Shown here piece after piece: positions 1 to 11,300 of a DNA stretch of 64,000 bases. Position numbers and translations under genes: made by a program. The stretch is from Oxytricha trifallax (lineage: Eukaryota > Ciliophora > Spirotrichea > Sporadotrichida > Oxytrichidae): positions 1 through 64,000 of the forward strand of contig ARYC01001389.1 of NCBI GenBank assembly GCA_000711775.1, read 5' to 3'. The stretch's first letter is position 1. Each line of letters begins with the position of its first letter. The notes under the pieces are model-generated. The model ran no database searches. It was not told where the DNA came from and saw only the letters and a list, made by a program, of their open reading frames with translations.

Positions 1-2
1 AG

Positions 3-203
3 CGCAGCAAATTAAACAGAGAGAGAAAGTCTCAAGTAACACATGAATTGAGTAAGAGGCTCTTCAAAGATTTATAAAAGCCATAAGAGATGAACATAGA
101 TGCAGGGGCTTGCACAAGGAGAAGAAACATAGGCCCTAGCAAGCCTTAAGAGGAAGAAAAGAAAGAGAAGCCAAATCCCTTTACGGGCAAATTTAATATG
201 TGA
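3..203 (+). CDS. 3' end of an ORF inside the TBE-like element
   Basis: With TAA/TAG read as Gln, a frame is open from the left edge to a TGA at 201-203, about 66 residues. It is rich in Lys, Arg and Glu, with a charged C-terminal part (EEEKKEK near the end). It runs towards the transposase remnant, so it probably belongs to the same transposon, which in TBEs carries additional ORFs besides the transposase. I cannot assign it to a particular TBE ORF, and the start is outside the window. Confidence 0.45.
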
Positions 204-239
204 ACTTATTCATTCGCTTAAATCTAAAACTTATTTATA

Positions 240-1200
240 TACACAAAATCTCCCTTCTCTTGCGCATACTTTAGCTTTATCATCGCTGACTCTCTTAGCA
301 GCACTCTTAATAAAATCGACTGTATCTATCTTTAAATCATGCATCAGATGGTAGAGCAGCAATTTCTTATAATGACCTTTCAATAACCCCCAATACAATT
401 CAATTCCATTGAACTAAGGGCTGTAAGAAACATTAAATACAGGTGTTATGTTTAGCCTTTCATTTCCTTTCTTGAGTCTTTAGTTTTATGAACTGATAAG
501 TTATCAACGAACAGAATAATCTCTTAGTCAGCGTATTTGTCTCAGAGTTATTGGAAGAACTTAATATATTATTCAGTCTTTATAGAGCGAGGGTGGATAA
601 CATAAGTCTCTAGGCCACTATCTTCACTGATTCCACCAAGGATTGCATGAGTTTATATCTTAACTTTTTAGTCATAAACTTCTATATTACTATACCTCTT
701 GTACCAAGACCTTGATATAAATGTATTGAATGTAAATACAGCTTCATCAGCGTGTATGAACTTTATATTATGCGTTTAAGACCTCTGCATTTAATCGAAT
801 ATATAATTTAAATTATCTTATAAAATGGAACTTTAAAGTCAATCACTCTCTTAATGCGATTGACTGTCTTGTAAGATATTCCATTCTTTTTATATATGTT
901 TGCTATAGATAAGCAGAGATATGAAGCTCAGGAAATTAGCGATGAAACATCACAGCTCTCTAGGCCAGAGAGAAATGAGCCCAGTATTTAAGAGTCTTAT
1001 CATTAATTAGATAATCGATATGATGCTGCTAAAAGTTTAAAGGTCTCTTAGGCTTAGAATTAAGATGCTATCTCTTTAAATTCAATGATAATAGACAGTG
1101 AGACCTCACAATTCTGGAGATTTAGGAGTAGCCTTGCTATAGACGTATAATTCAAACAGGCTTGAGTTATTCACTATATTCATCACATCCATATCGCAAC
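240..1200 (-). pseudogene. Decayed DDE transposase, TBE/IS630-Tc1-mariner type
   Basis: Read on the minus strand with TAA/TAG as Gln, pieces in different frames line up as one transposase. A helix-turn-helix-like stretch (KKNGISYKTVNRIK) is at about 850-900. The first catalytic Asp is in FIHADEAVFTF near 760, the second in LFVDNLSVH near 500, and the Glu in YSPQFNGIELYWGLLK near 390. This D,D,E spacing and the SPxxNxIE-xxW motif are typical of the IS630-Tc1-mariner superfamily, to which TBE transposases belong. A TGA interrupts the frame between the first and second Asp (near 540), and at least two frameshifts are needed (near 790 and 440), so the copy is unlikely to be functional unless small inserts are removed. 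It reads inward from the telomere-like tip at 1391. Confidence 0.75.
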
Positions 1201-1375
1201 TTAAACAATAAACCTATATACTCACTGTCATAAACAGACCCCAAACCTCGCATATAACCACTTAAAATACTAATATTTAAACATTAAACCCCTACATAAA
1301 CCCTATAAAAACCCTAATAAAGTATGCACTAATAGTCTACTTTTATCAATCAAAAACTCAATCAAACTACTGAAA

Positions 1376-1391
1376 GGGTTTTGGGGTTTTG
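1376..1391. repeat. Telomere-like G4T4 tip of the TBE-like element
   Basis: GGGTTTTGGGGTTTTG is two units of the hypotrich telomere repeat. I saw no other G4T4/C4A4 array in the window. AAT follows at 1392-1394 and could be the target-site duplication. Confidence 0.7.
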
Positions 1392-1394
1392 AAT

Positions 1395-2059
1395 GATTGA
1401 GCCATTCGATCTCGCAGACTAAATGTCTAAAGTAAGAATGAATAATTATAATCAATAAAAATATTTTACGAATGTTTTTCACTGTCATTGATTATTTATT
1501 CCCTATTTTTATGCATACAATCACTTAACACATATCCTTTAGTTTATTCCTTATGAAATCTACTTGCACGCATTTATTTCCTTCGTGTGTTTATTCAATG
1601 GAAACTTTCTACTATTTATGTATAATCTGCCACTTTTGGCATTTCACTTGAAAATGCTAGTAAATCGTGAGCACGTTTTTCACATTATAACTATTGGTGA
1701 ATACAAGGACAAAGAAAAGAATAAGAAGTTTATAAAAATAAAGCTAGCTTTTTATCTCGTTCTCCTCATATTAATTATGCTTAGGTAAGTAACATTTTAA
1801 ATGATAAAAATTTGGATTTTAGGTTTATGTACGCATTTTCAAATATGATCATATACAACATCTTTGGTAAGACATACAAAAATGAAAATTTAATTGAGTT
1901 TGAACTACATTTTATTATTATATGGACTAATGTTCTTTTCATGAGACAAAAAACTGATAACATAGTATAAAGAAAGATACAGCATCTTTTGATTGAATAT
2001 AGCATTTTATAATGAATTTAAATTTTGGAATATTTTAGATTCATCAATTCTATTGACAT
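1395..2059. other. AT-rich stretch with no gene seen
   Basis: Flank of the transposon. Frames are open only by chance because TAA/TAG are sense codons; the composition and hydrophobic, Ile/Leu/Phe-rich translations do not look coding. Confidence 0.4.
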
Positions 2060-4150
2060 TGACAGAATCTATATTAAATATCTAGAAACTTTCTTATTTT
2101 TATTCCTAAGAGAGATTCTGGAATTATTGCTGCTGCCTCTGCTATTAGCACGGCTTTTATTTGCTTAAACTAGCTTTCTTGTCTCTCTTTAGATCTTTTA
2201 TTGCATAATTTCAGATTTCTTAAGTTCATACTCTTTTTCGAGCTCAGAGATCTTAGACTTTTTTAGTTAGTCAAATTCATCTTTGCAATTCTATAATTCT
2301 TATTCTTTTTCTTTTCTTTTTGCTTCAGCTTCTTGCTTTAGTAAAAAACTTTAAATTATAATTCATAGAGAAATACCTTAATGATAAAAATTGTTGATTT
2401 AGTTTCTTGGATTCCAATTTCTTAATCATAAAGTCATAGGCAGATTTAATCTCAGCAAATTTTTCATACTTTTAGATAGTGAGCTCTTCAATTAATTGCT
2501 CAATCTTTTGAGCTTTAGTTTGAGAAAGCTGTTCTATTAAATGTTCACAGTTCGACCATATTTGATGCATAGAATCTTCATAGTCTTATTCATTAAAAAT
2601 ACTTAAATGTCTAGTTTTATTTTTATAGAGAATTTCAACTACTTTGAAAAATAGATACACGATATGAAATAATTATAAATTGCTCTTCCTCGTCAATAAT
2701 AGGTGAATTATCAAAATTTTGAGTGCAGTCTTGAGTTGATAAGCCCTTAATAAGGGAGATGTTATTGAAAGCATCTTCATCAAATTTAATTTGTTTAGAA
2801 CCGTTACTGTTCTTAGTGCTGTCTGGTCGACTCATAAAACCAGAGTTATCACTTAAGCTATCTTGCATTATAGAGCTGTTCATGGATTTAATTTTAATTA
2901 AAAAGGGCAACTTACCGATAAAAATTTCATTATTTCATTGATCTTTTAGCAGTTAAGTTTAATTTTCTCTCAGCCAGGCGTCTTTTCAGGTTTTCACTTT
3001 AACTTTATTGATCTCTTTTGATTTCTTCAGTAGCTCTAATTCTTAATTAATCCTACTCCTGAAACATAATGTTTAACTTGCCTTGGCCGCTTATATCCTC
3101 ATAATTTTCCCTCATTTTTTGTTTTCTTTCGAGCTGTCTTTATCTCTTGACATGCTCTTCTTAGATGAGTGATTGTGTTGTGGGTAGTAATCTATGTTTT
3201 AAGAGGAGGTTAGAGTTTTATGGGGGGCCACTTGTTCTGTTATTTGAGTTTGATCTTTAAATTTGATTCAAGCCAATTTGGGATGATTCTATTTTATATT
3301 TATGAAAATTTAATTTAAGAGTTTATATAATTATAAAAATATTTCTATGTGTGAAGAATTTGGTGATTTATTCTATTTCAATTTCTTGCTTTAAATATAT
3401 AAAGAAAATTATCTTCTATATTTTGAACATTTAAATTAAAGAACATTTGAATTTAAGATATTCATTATATAAAGTACATTTTCATTGCTTTATGCCATGA
3501 TCTTGATAACTTCTGGCCTTACAAGAGTGTTTTAGATTCTATCTGCATACTATTAATATTTCTCATTATTCAGTCCGTTGTAATATTCCACAGCTTACTA
3601 TAAATTTATGTATTAGGATATATTCTAATATTAATTAACCTAATCTAATCTGTGCTGATATATAAAAATGATTGATAAATAATACCAGTTTAGATTTGTT
3701 TCACAATAAATATGAATATTGATTCTAACTTACAGAGTACAAATACTTAACTTAAATTAATGATTTTACAGTATTTCAATAATATACTGTAAATTGCTTA
3801 AATCTTATAATAAAATTTATTTTAAATACAGGAGCTATTCAACGACTTCTATGGATATCTCTTGAAAATGAGACTACTCCAGTTGCATCTCCAGTTCGAG
3901 TACCTTTTCAGCGAAGTCAGAGGGTAGTCTTTTGCTTTTTTGTGAGTACCTGCTTCTCAGGGCTTCTTGCTCGGGAGAGGTCATCGTTACTAATTCTTAC
4001 TCAGGCTGCAAGTTCTCGTTTCTACGTTGGGACTGAAGCATCTCAGGCATTAAGGTCTCTTTCAGTGATTAGAGAGTGGTTATCCGCAGCAATCTTTTTG
4101 CAGAGGCGAAATACGAGTATCTACTGCCACTCCCTGATCGAGAAGATTTA
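2060..4150 (-). CDS. Coiled-coil protein, several MDSs
   Basis: Minus-strand gene of unknown function built from at least five coding blocks. The 5' block at about 4150-3830 is Gln/Glu-rich (KVLELEMQLEQSHFQEIS). The next, about 3300-2939, is charged and helical (RQRQLERKQKMRENYE). The blocks at 2883-2654, 2601-2391 and 2347-2085 continue in frame once inserts with pointers ATGAA, TATTTTT and TTTTTA are removed. The last part is a Lys/Glu/Gln heptad-like coiled coil. The gap at about 3310-3830 is AT-rich and is probably a longer IES whose pointer I did not find. Neither start codon nor final stop is certain. The GC-richer coding blocks contrast clearly with the inserts. Confidence 0.6.
2348..2390 (-). 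other. IES, 43 bp, pointer TTTTTA
   Basis: TTTTTA is repeated at both ends on the gene strand. Removing the insert with one copy joins NQQF to LLKQEAEA in frame within the coiled-coil gene. Confidence 0.75.
2602..2653 (-). other. IES, 52 bp, pointer TATTTTT
   Basis: A 7-bp direct repeat flanks an AT-rich insert containing an in-frame TGA. Removal joins SYRVSIF to NEQDYEDS in frame. Confidence 0.78.
2884..2938 (-). other. IES, 55 bp, pointer ATGAA
   Basis: ATGAA occurs at both ends. Removal takes out a TGA and joins LTAKRSM to NSSIMQDS in frame. Confidence 0.75.
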
Positions 4151-4564
4151 AAACAATACAATGATTTATTAGTAAAATAATAATATTAATTTATGGATAT
4201 AATATAGGTAATTTTAAAACTAAGAATTTTTAATGCATTATTAAATATATGCTATACATTAAAAATATTATTAAGAAATTGGCATTTTAATTGTTAAGCT
4301 GATTCTTGAGACTGATGTTTGGCATGTGCAAGCTTTGGCGAGTTATTTGCTGATTATTTTTAGGATCTCAACATCATCATTAATTGTCAAAATAAATTAT
4401 TATTATTATTAGTGTTTATTTGTTCTTTCTCTTTGTTTTGTACTTTCAATGAAAGGAGTGTTAAATTTGATAATAAAAAATTATATTTTAATATATGAAT
4501 TAAATATTCAATATATAAGCAAAAATTTAATAAAATAACGACACAAATAAAATTATCTATAAAA

Positions 4565-5690
4565 TCAATCGCTCTATGAGCTAAAGTAGTCAATATCATT
4601 ACAATTACGAAGTATTTCAATCTGTTTTTTATTTTCTTATATTTACTCAATCTATTTTTCAGTAAATTCCTTCTCCTAAAATATGGTTTTTTCTTCATAT
4701 TTTATTGAAAATTACTCCCAAGAGTCATTATTCTCTTGTAAATGCCAAGTCGGCACAATTTATTCATCAATTTATTCAATATCAAAATTAATATCAAATC
4801 TATCCAATTATTATTTAACTTTTTTCTTCTTCTTCTTTTTCTTCTTTTTACTTTAGCACTAAGTCAATTATCGATCACTCTCTTAAACTATGTTTATTTC
4901 AAATTGTACTTCTTGTTCATTGCTCTATTGATCAATCAAACAAACATCAAAATCTTATTATTATTACAATATATCATCTGATGTCTAATTCTTTTAAATA
5001 TTATCATCAACTGGGTTATCGACTATTGTTTTTAGTTTTATGGTTTAAATCAATGGTTTGAAAGATAATGAAAAAGCGTCGTTTTAAAGATTGCATTATG
5101 AGTTAATGGGATTTTATTTTACCAGGTTTTTCTATGGTTTTAATGACTTATTAATTTGTATGCTTTCCATGTATAAATGACTAGGATCTTCATCAAACCA
5201 ATTGCAATCTTAATAGTTTATATCATTTTGATTATATCTCACTAGCTCTTTATTTTAACTGCAATTTTGAGAAGAAGATTCCGCAATGTTTTATTCATTA
5301 TTTTGATATGTCTCATCAATTATAAAATCTTAATTTAAGATTGAGGAATCGACACAGCAATTATTAGCAAGATAGTCTTTGTCTATAGTTCTCTATTGAT
5401 TTTATTATATTTGTGTTTAAGACTATAATTAATCAAAAATTAGACTGCCTAATCTTGGGGAATGTAATATATCTTGATTCTCTAATTCTTATGATAAGTT
5501 GAAAATGTTACAATCAATTAAAGTAACTTACTTAAAACTTGTTAATTTATCAATTTAATTAGTGCTAGGATTAATGTATTTAAAGAATTAAACGAATAAA
5601 ATTATTTTACAATTTACCTCAAGATACAAACAAATGCTTCTACTAAAATTATTTCATATTATAAAAGATCTATAAAAATTCATAAGAAAG
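4565..5690 (-). CDS. Asp/Asn/Gln-rich hypothetical protein with a 53-bp intron
   Basis: From 5564 down to a TGA at 4565 the minus strand is open for 333 codons after the splice. It contains acidic/Asn-rich segments, a run of nine Lys near 4810-4840 and a Glu/Lys/Gln coiled-coil-like end. An intron at 5565-5617 starts GTAAATT and ends CCTAG; splicing joins FVCIL to STNQIDKL in frame. Upstream the frame runs to about 5670 before a TGA, with no Met, so the true start is probably further up across an unresolved AT-rich gap. The gene at 5786-6397 lies directly upstream on the same strand and could be the 5' part of the same gene. No domain recognised. Confidence 0.55.
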
Positions 5691-5785
5691 ATGAGAACAT
5701 AATTGAGAGTGATATCAAATTAACTATATTCTTCAAGAGAAAGAATTATAGAAAGATTATTTATACCTTTATAATAAATTTACAT

Positions 5786-6397
5786 TCACTTTTTTAGAAT
5801 TACATTTGTTCCTCTTATTAGAATCTAAATTAAATTATAAATATTATGCCTGTTAATTTCATTAAATATGCCTGATTAAATGATATTAACTTCAATATTT
5901 GCGTTTGTTAAAGGTTATATCTTATTTGAAATTTTCTTAGATTTCTCAAAAGGTTTAGTATAGATTTTTTCTACTTTATAAAACTAATTATTATTATGCT
6001 AATGATTTTCCTTTATTTCTTCGCTTGATTTTTGTTTATTTTCCTCAAAATCTAAACTTTTATTTTGATTTGGACCACATAAAGATTCAAGCAATGACTA
6101 TATTTCATTAACTTTTTTAATTTTATCTGCTTTATTTAACTGCAAACATTTTTATCTCTCCAATTTATCTGATTTCTTACTAAACCAAGAAACCTATTTT
6201 TATTCTTATGTTTATTACTTTTGAATATTAACTGGTTAAGTTTGATAAGATTGCTTTAATAGATTGAAATTGTTGGTGGAATTTTTACTTTGAATTCTTT
6301 ATATATGGGGAAAGAAATTTGGTCTAATGAGAGGATTTTATTATGATTAAGGAGTTTAGAGTGTTTTAAGGTCTCCTACTGTAGATACACTATTCAT
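5786..6397 (-). CDS. Gln/Asn-rich hypothetical protein
   Basis: ATG at 6397 opens a frame of 203 codons to TGA at 5786, with no insert needed. It begins MNSVSTVGDLKTLQTPQSQQ and contains Gln-rich stretches, then a basic helical part (KKSDKLERQKCLQLNKADK). The last third is more AT-rich and hydrophobic and may be an IES or 3' untranslated sequence. It may be joined to the next minus-strand ORF (4565-5690) through an intron or IES in 5690-5790, since that ORF lacks a start. No recognised domain. Confidence 0.55.
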
Positions 6398-6599
6398 GCT
6401 AAATTATGGGATTATTTAAATATTTCCATTAAAAAAATTAATTAATTACATTTTTTTCTATAAAAATTGCTACAGTAAAATGTTGGAATATTTCCTTATA
6501 ACAGTAAGAGAACACAAATTGGGAAATCAAATTTAAAGATTATTTTTCTGTTTTAAGACTTACTTAGTTTTTTATTAGAAATACACATTAAATGTTAAA

Positions 6600-7516
6600 A
6601 TTAAACATAAAATTATAATATATTTGAAGAAGGCAAGGGGTTAATTTAAATAATGAATGAGATGAGAGGCTTCTCTCTAACCTAATCGGTGAACAATCAT
6701 ATAAATTATCTTTTTAATCTACTTCAGCTCTATTCATACTTTTTTGCCTTCTCATTTAATGATCCACTTACTACAAAAACTTCTCACATTTTTACTCTTA
6801 TATTTATATCAACTCGTTTTTAATGTCTTAAAGCATGGGATATATAATCTCATCACTATATTCTCGCATTTAAGCAACACTCTCTTGATTTACCTGTTTC
6901 TATGTTTTTAATATTTAAATCTGCTAGTCTTTTATTTCCCTCATTTCTCTTTTAATCTCTATATGATTGATTTGCTGAGCTGAATGTAGAATTTATTGTT
7001 ATAGCTACAAAATCATTCTTTTGAAATGCACACTTCTGATGAATCTAAAGAATCCATGCATCTCTGTGTATTTTTTCACTTAGTTTTGACAGTCTTATAC
7101 TTTTACTTCGATCAAACTTAAAAAATTAAACAATATAGTAAAATTATGATCATATTGAAGTATTAAGGGGATTGAATAAAATCACTTGGATAATGTTTTC
7201 TAATATCTCTATATAAATGCATTTTTATCATGAATTCTTTTTTTTAGCTTTAAGTAAATTATAAATATAAAATTGAAATTCACAAACTTAGCAAGTCTAA
7301 ACACTATGATTAATGTTCCTTCCTTAACTCATTTGGGTCCAATTCAAATTATGACTCTTATTCTTTCAAACTATTGATTTACTTTTTCAGGTCTGAGAGT
7401 ATGTTAGTTAAGTCTTAAAGAGTTTGATTGTTGACTTTGTATTTTGAGTAATTTTTGAGTAGTTTTGCTCCGATTTATACTATCGGAGACATAATTCCGA
7501 AAGCTAAATCTGCCAT
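6600..7516 (-). CDS. Helical-bundle protein, possible MLKL/HeLo-like N-terminus
   Basis: ATG at 7516 starts MADLAFGIMSPIVQIGAKLL. The first MDS runs to 7291; an IES (7121-7290, pointer TAAGTTTG) then joins DLLSL to IEVKVQDCQN in frame, and the second MDS continues to about 6600. The first ~130 residues look like several amphipathic helices: a glycine-containing hydrophobic first helix, NILSDLKKQINSLKEQESQF, LIEVKVQDCQNQVKKYTEMHGFFRFIRSVHF split by a GFFRF turn, then KRMILQLQQQILHS. That order and the Gly/Phe turn recall the four-helix N-terminal domains of MLKL and fungal HeLo-type cell-death proteins, but this is by eye. A long Gln/Glu coiled coil follows (QIQILKTQKQVNQESVAQMR). No kinase or NTPase domain was seen. 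The 3' end is unresolved. Confidence 0.6.
7121..7290 (-). other. IES, 170 bp, pointer TAAGTTTG
   Basis: An 8-bp direct repeat bounds the insert, which carries TGA stops. Precise removal restores the frame across the junction. Confidence 0.82.
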
Positions 7517-8289
7517 TGTATATTTAAATATTATATTTTTGTTTTTCAAATTTAAATATCAGTAAAATCTTTATTTCATTATCTGAGTAAGTTTCCTTTT
7601 ATATTATTAAATTGAAGTACAAAAATAATATTAATATCAATATTAAAAATTATAATCACTGATATCTAGAAATCTTTTGCTTGAAATATTCATACTCCTC
7701 TTCTGCTATATTTTTAGTTTATCTCCTTTCTCCAATATCTTAAGTTTTTTATCTATTGTTATTAGATGTGCTATTAATCATAAACTTATTGTTTTGTCTG
7801 CTCTATCTTGCTGTCTCTTCAGTTTAATTTTTATGTTAATTTGTAATGTAATTAACATTATTTAAAGTATTTAACAAAAAACTAAAGTACTTTTTCAATA
7901 ATTTATTTATCAGTGAGATTTGTAGACCTATTTAGATTGTTATTTTTGCTGTTCATTTAAGAGTCTTAAGTTTGATAAAAATTGAGATTTTATGAATTTC
8001 TCAAAGCTGACTAAAATTGCTAAATTAACAAAGGTTTCACGCCATTATTATATTTTAACTATGATGTACTCTGAAATTATTACTATTCTTAAACGGCATT
8101 AATATTTTGATCAATATCTTAGACTCCTATAATCATTTCATCTCTTTGGAATTAATTATGGTTATATGTTATGTTGCTTTGATTTAGGGCTTTTTAAAGT
8201 TAACAATTTTATTTATTATTTAAGTTATTATTAGAATTTAATTGCAAAATTATTCATAAAAATAAACTTGAATACCTTATAAGAAATAT
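7517..8289. other. AT-rich intergenic stretch
   Basis: Upstream region of the gene starting at 7516 and downstream of the cyclic-nucleotide gene. No convincing coding block on either strand. Confidence 0.4.
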
Positions 8290-8345
8290 AGATAATCTAA
8301 TAAACATAAAAGTTACATGAAACCTTTATGTTTCTTAGATTATCT
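8290..8345. repeat. Near-perfect hairpin, about 23-bp arms
   Basis: Positions 8290-8312 and 8323-8345 are close to reverse complements (AGATAATCTAATAAACATAA on the left arm) around a 10-base loop. It sits just past the last coding block of the gene at 8390-12030. It may be the tip of a small germline element or a 3' structure; I cannot tell which. Confidence 0.6.
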
Positions 8346-8389
8346 ACTTTTCTAACTTATTGAACAAGCCTGTTATTAATAGATATGAG

Positions 8390-11300
8390 CCTAGCCTGGC
8401 TTATTGATTTTATTATGAGCAAGTCTACTGTAGTTATTTGGGGAAAAATTAAAATAATTTTTTGAACATAACTTATATATTCTACTATATAAAATATAAT
8501 AATTTGGTATCAATAGCTCTTTAAAAGCAAAATTTTGAACTACTTCCGCATTTTGCACAGCTTTTATTAACTGCCTATGAGTCCTATTCACACCACCTAC
8601 TCGAGATGACGTAGTAGATTTATTTGTATTAATAAAGTTTTGGGATGAGCTAGTTTGATTAAGAACTGTTTTGGGAATATATGAGGCGTTAGTCAAATAT
8701 TAATTGCTGAAATTAAATTGAGAAGTTTCTGTCTTTTTGCTTTCAAGAGCTTGCAAGAGATTTTTCAATTTGTTTTAAGTAAAGTTCTAGTAAATTATAT
8801 AAAGCCTTATAAAAAGCAATTTTATAGTTTAATAATCTGAGGATGATTAGAGCTATCATCAACAAATCTTTGTTAATTTATCTAAGACTTTAGTCTTTAA
8901 CCATAAAAGCCTTATTTCTCTTAATTTTACTAATCTTTATAGGATTCTCTCAAATCTGATAGATAAATTTCTTATTAATTTTATGTCTAATTCTAAGTAC
9001 TTTTAGTTTAATAACTACTCAAAGGCTTGAATTTCTCATTTAAATTCACACTCATATCTACAGTTTTCTTACTAAGTATATTAATATTTCTTAATGGACT
9101 GTGGTTATCTATTTGACTTTTATTAAAAGCATTTTGACTTTAATTTAGAGGTATGTTTGATTTCTATGTTAAATTATAATTTCTGTTATTAAATTGGCTT
9201 GATTATTAATTATTCAGACTTAAGTTTCTTCTATGTAAAACATTCTAGTCATCCCCTAATTTGAGAAAATTATCATACTACCCAAATATTCCAGAGTGGT
9301 TTTATAAGGTTTGATTGGCAAAATTTGTGGAATATTGAGTTATGTTACCTATAGTATTATATAAACTACTTCGATCATTATACGGATCAGTTTCTTTAGC
9401 TTCACCTTTTTGCATAGAACTACTATCATACTAAGACTCATTCATTTAAAGGTTCTCTACATTTTTATTTTGCTATTTTTCTAGTTTCTTTTTCTCATAA
9501 AATTTGATAGTTTATGGAACTTAAGCCCAAAGCATCTCTTTCATTAATGAATCACACATTTATTTTATGTCACTTGTGTCTTTTAAGGCATTGGTTACCT
9601 CTTTAGAATTTTAAATCTTTTAGATGTAAAGAGCTTGAAGTTTCTTTGAAAGTGCAAAAGATTGATCACACATTATTTGCCATGCCTCCTCGCTTTAAGC
9701 TCTGAGTTTTAGAAATTTTTGAGGTCACTAGGATATTTAAATCATTTATACATAATATATTAATAGAATTAATGTCCCTAAAATTCCTTAATACAAATTC
9801 ATTAAACAAAAAGCTTAATTAACATACCTCCTTTTTCATAGAGAAAACTCTAATTTCTTAAGAATTACAAATTCCACTGGTTAAATATTTACTGCACCCT
9901 CTCATTATTTCATCATCTCCAACCATTTTACCAGAACCCATCATAAACAACTATCAATAAAAGTTAGGGATTAATAAAACTAAAAGATCTCGAAAATCTT
10001 ACACTTATTTCACTTGTGACTTTGAATCCTTGTACTCTTTAAAAATTAGTGTTGAATTTCTTCGTTAGAGAGGGCTTTTGTAATAACTCATAGTCTTTAT
10101 TTAGGTTTTTTTGCTCATAGACATGCTTCTTCAATTCTAATTAAACAAATAAAAGTTTCTATACATATGATATTTTATTTTAATAGTTATTTTTATTGAT
10201 GATATTTTTATCATAAATATTTAAATTTCTGGATTTATATTTTTCATTTAGAAATTATTCATTATATTTTAAATCATTAAGAATAATTAAATTAAATTTA
10301 ATTCAAGTTCTCCTTCTTTAATGATATAAAAATGCTCTGCGTCTTCCCCTTCTCTAAATAAAAACTGACCTCTTTTAAATTTGTGTTATTTTAATCCATG
10401 AAAAATTTTCGTTAGCATTCTTTTACTTAGATTATTTTAAAATTAACTTGTATACTATAGCTATTTTATGCTAATTTATCAATTAATACTGAATTGATTA
10501 TTAATTAACTTAGACCCTTGAACTGCTCAACATTTTTAATGAAATTGATCTCTTTTTACACAAATTTTTTATATATCCTATCCAGTATTCTCTCGAATGA
10601 TTTCTTTGAGAATACAGCTAAATGCACATCTGTAGCTGCTACTGCACTGAATTACCTTTTATATTACTTGGGATCTTTTGTGATACTAAGCGCACAAAAT
10701 AAATGTGGTCTTGTCAGTGAATAAAGTATAATTTATTTTAAATTATTCATAATTGATATGCTAAGGATGAGTTACCTTTAAAGTCATGAAAAAGATTGTA
10801 TTAATAAAAGTTATAAAGTTGCTATTCGGTAGATTTAAGAGCAGTTAGATCCATAGTTTAGAAGCTTGCACGTAAATCTTAAACTTTTTAATGAGGTAGC
10901 TGTAAATCTTAAATGAAATCCTTTATGTCGTGATCACTCTATAAAAATGATTTCCCACTATTATTCTTTCTATATTAAACCATTTTTATTAGTCTTTGAC
11001 TTAAGCATTAGATTTATATGATTGATAATAATGTAAGTGAAAAATATGTTTGATTTTTACCTGTTTATATCGATTTTAATATCGACTTGTCCATCAATAA
11101 TTATATACAGCGATTCTCCATTGTCATCTATAATGATATGATTAATAAATTTGCTAAAATTTATCAAAATCGTGGTGTCTTACTGTAATTAGAAATTAAA
11201 GAGCCCATAGGATAAAATTCATAAGTCATAAATTCACAGACATCACTAAGATCCTTTCCTTAAATCTTTTGAAGTTAGAATAGCTTTTATTCTTTGACTA

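Larger units (their letters stand above)
1..1391. mobile_element. TBE-like (telomere-bearing element) transposon, one end
   Basis: Two independent signs mark this as the end of a telomere-bearing element of the kind known from hypotrich ciliates. Positions 1376-1391 read GGGTTTTGGGGTTTTG, the telomere-like repeat found at TBE tips, followed at once by AAT, which fits the 3-bp ANT target known for TBEs. Inward of this tip is a minus-strand DDE transposase remnant reading away from the end, as in TBE elements, and a convergent plus-strand ORF tail at 3-203. The other end lies outside the window, so the inverted repeat could not be compared. The transposase carries frameshifts and an internal TGA, so this copy looks decayed. 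Confidence 0.72.

Noticed and set aside
3942..4151. Plus-strand ORF of 69 codons in a GC-richer island
   Set aside because: The opposite strand, read with TAA/TAG as Gln, gives a longer Gln/Glu-rich frame that fits the coiled-coil gene; the plus ORF is its shadow.
4742..4981. Plus-strand hydrophobic ORF of 79 codons resembling a membrane peptide
   Set aside because: Shadow of the minus-strand Asp/Asn/Lys-rich gene at 4565-5690, whose Lys run gives the Phe/Leu run on this strand.
9735..9838. GTATGT..CCTAG as an intron in the second cyclic-nucleotide gene
   Set aside because: Splicing there brings a TGA into frame and does not reach the well-supported FLKLRAQSEEAW frame; an AGGAGG pointer would fit the frame but would delete residues conserved with the tandem copy. 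Left unresolved.
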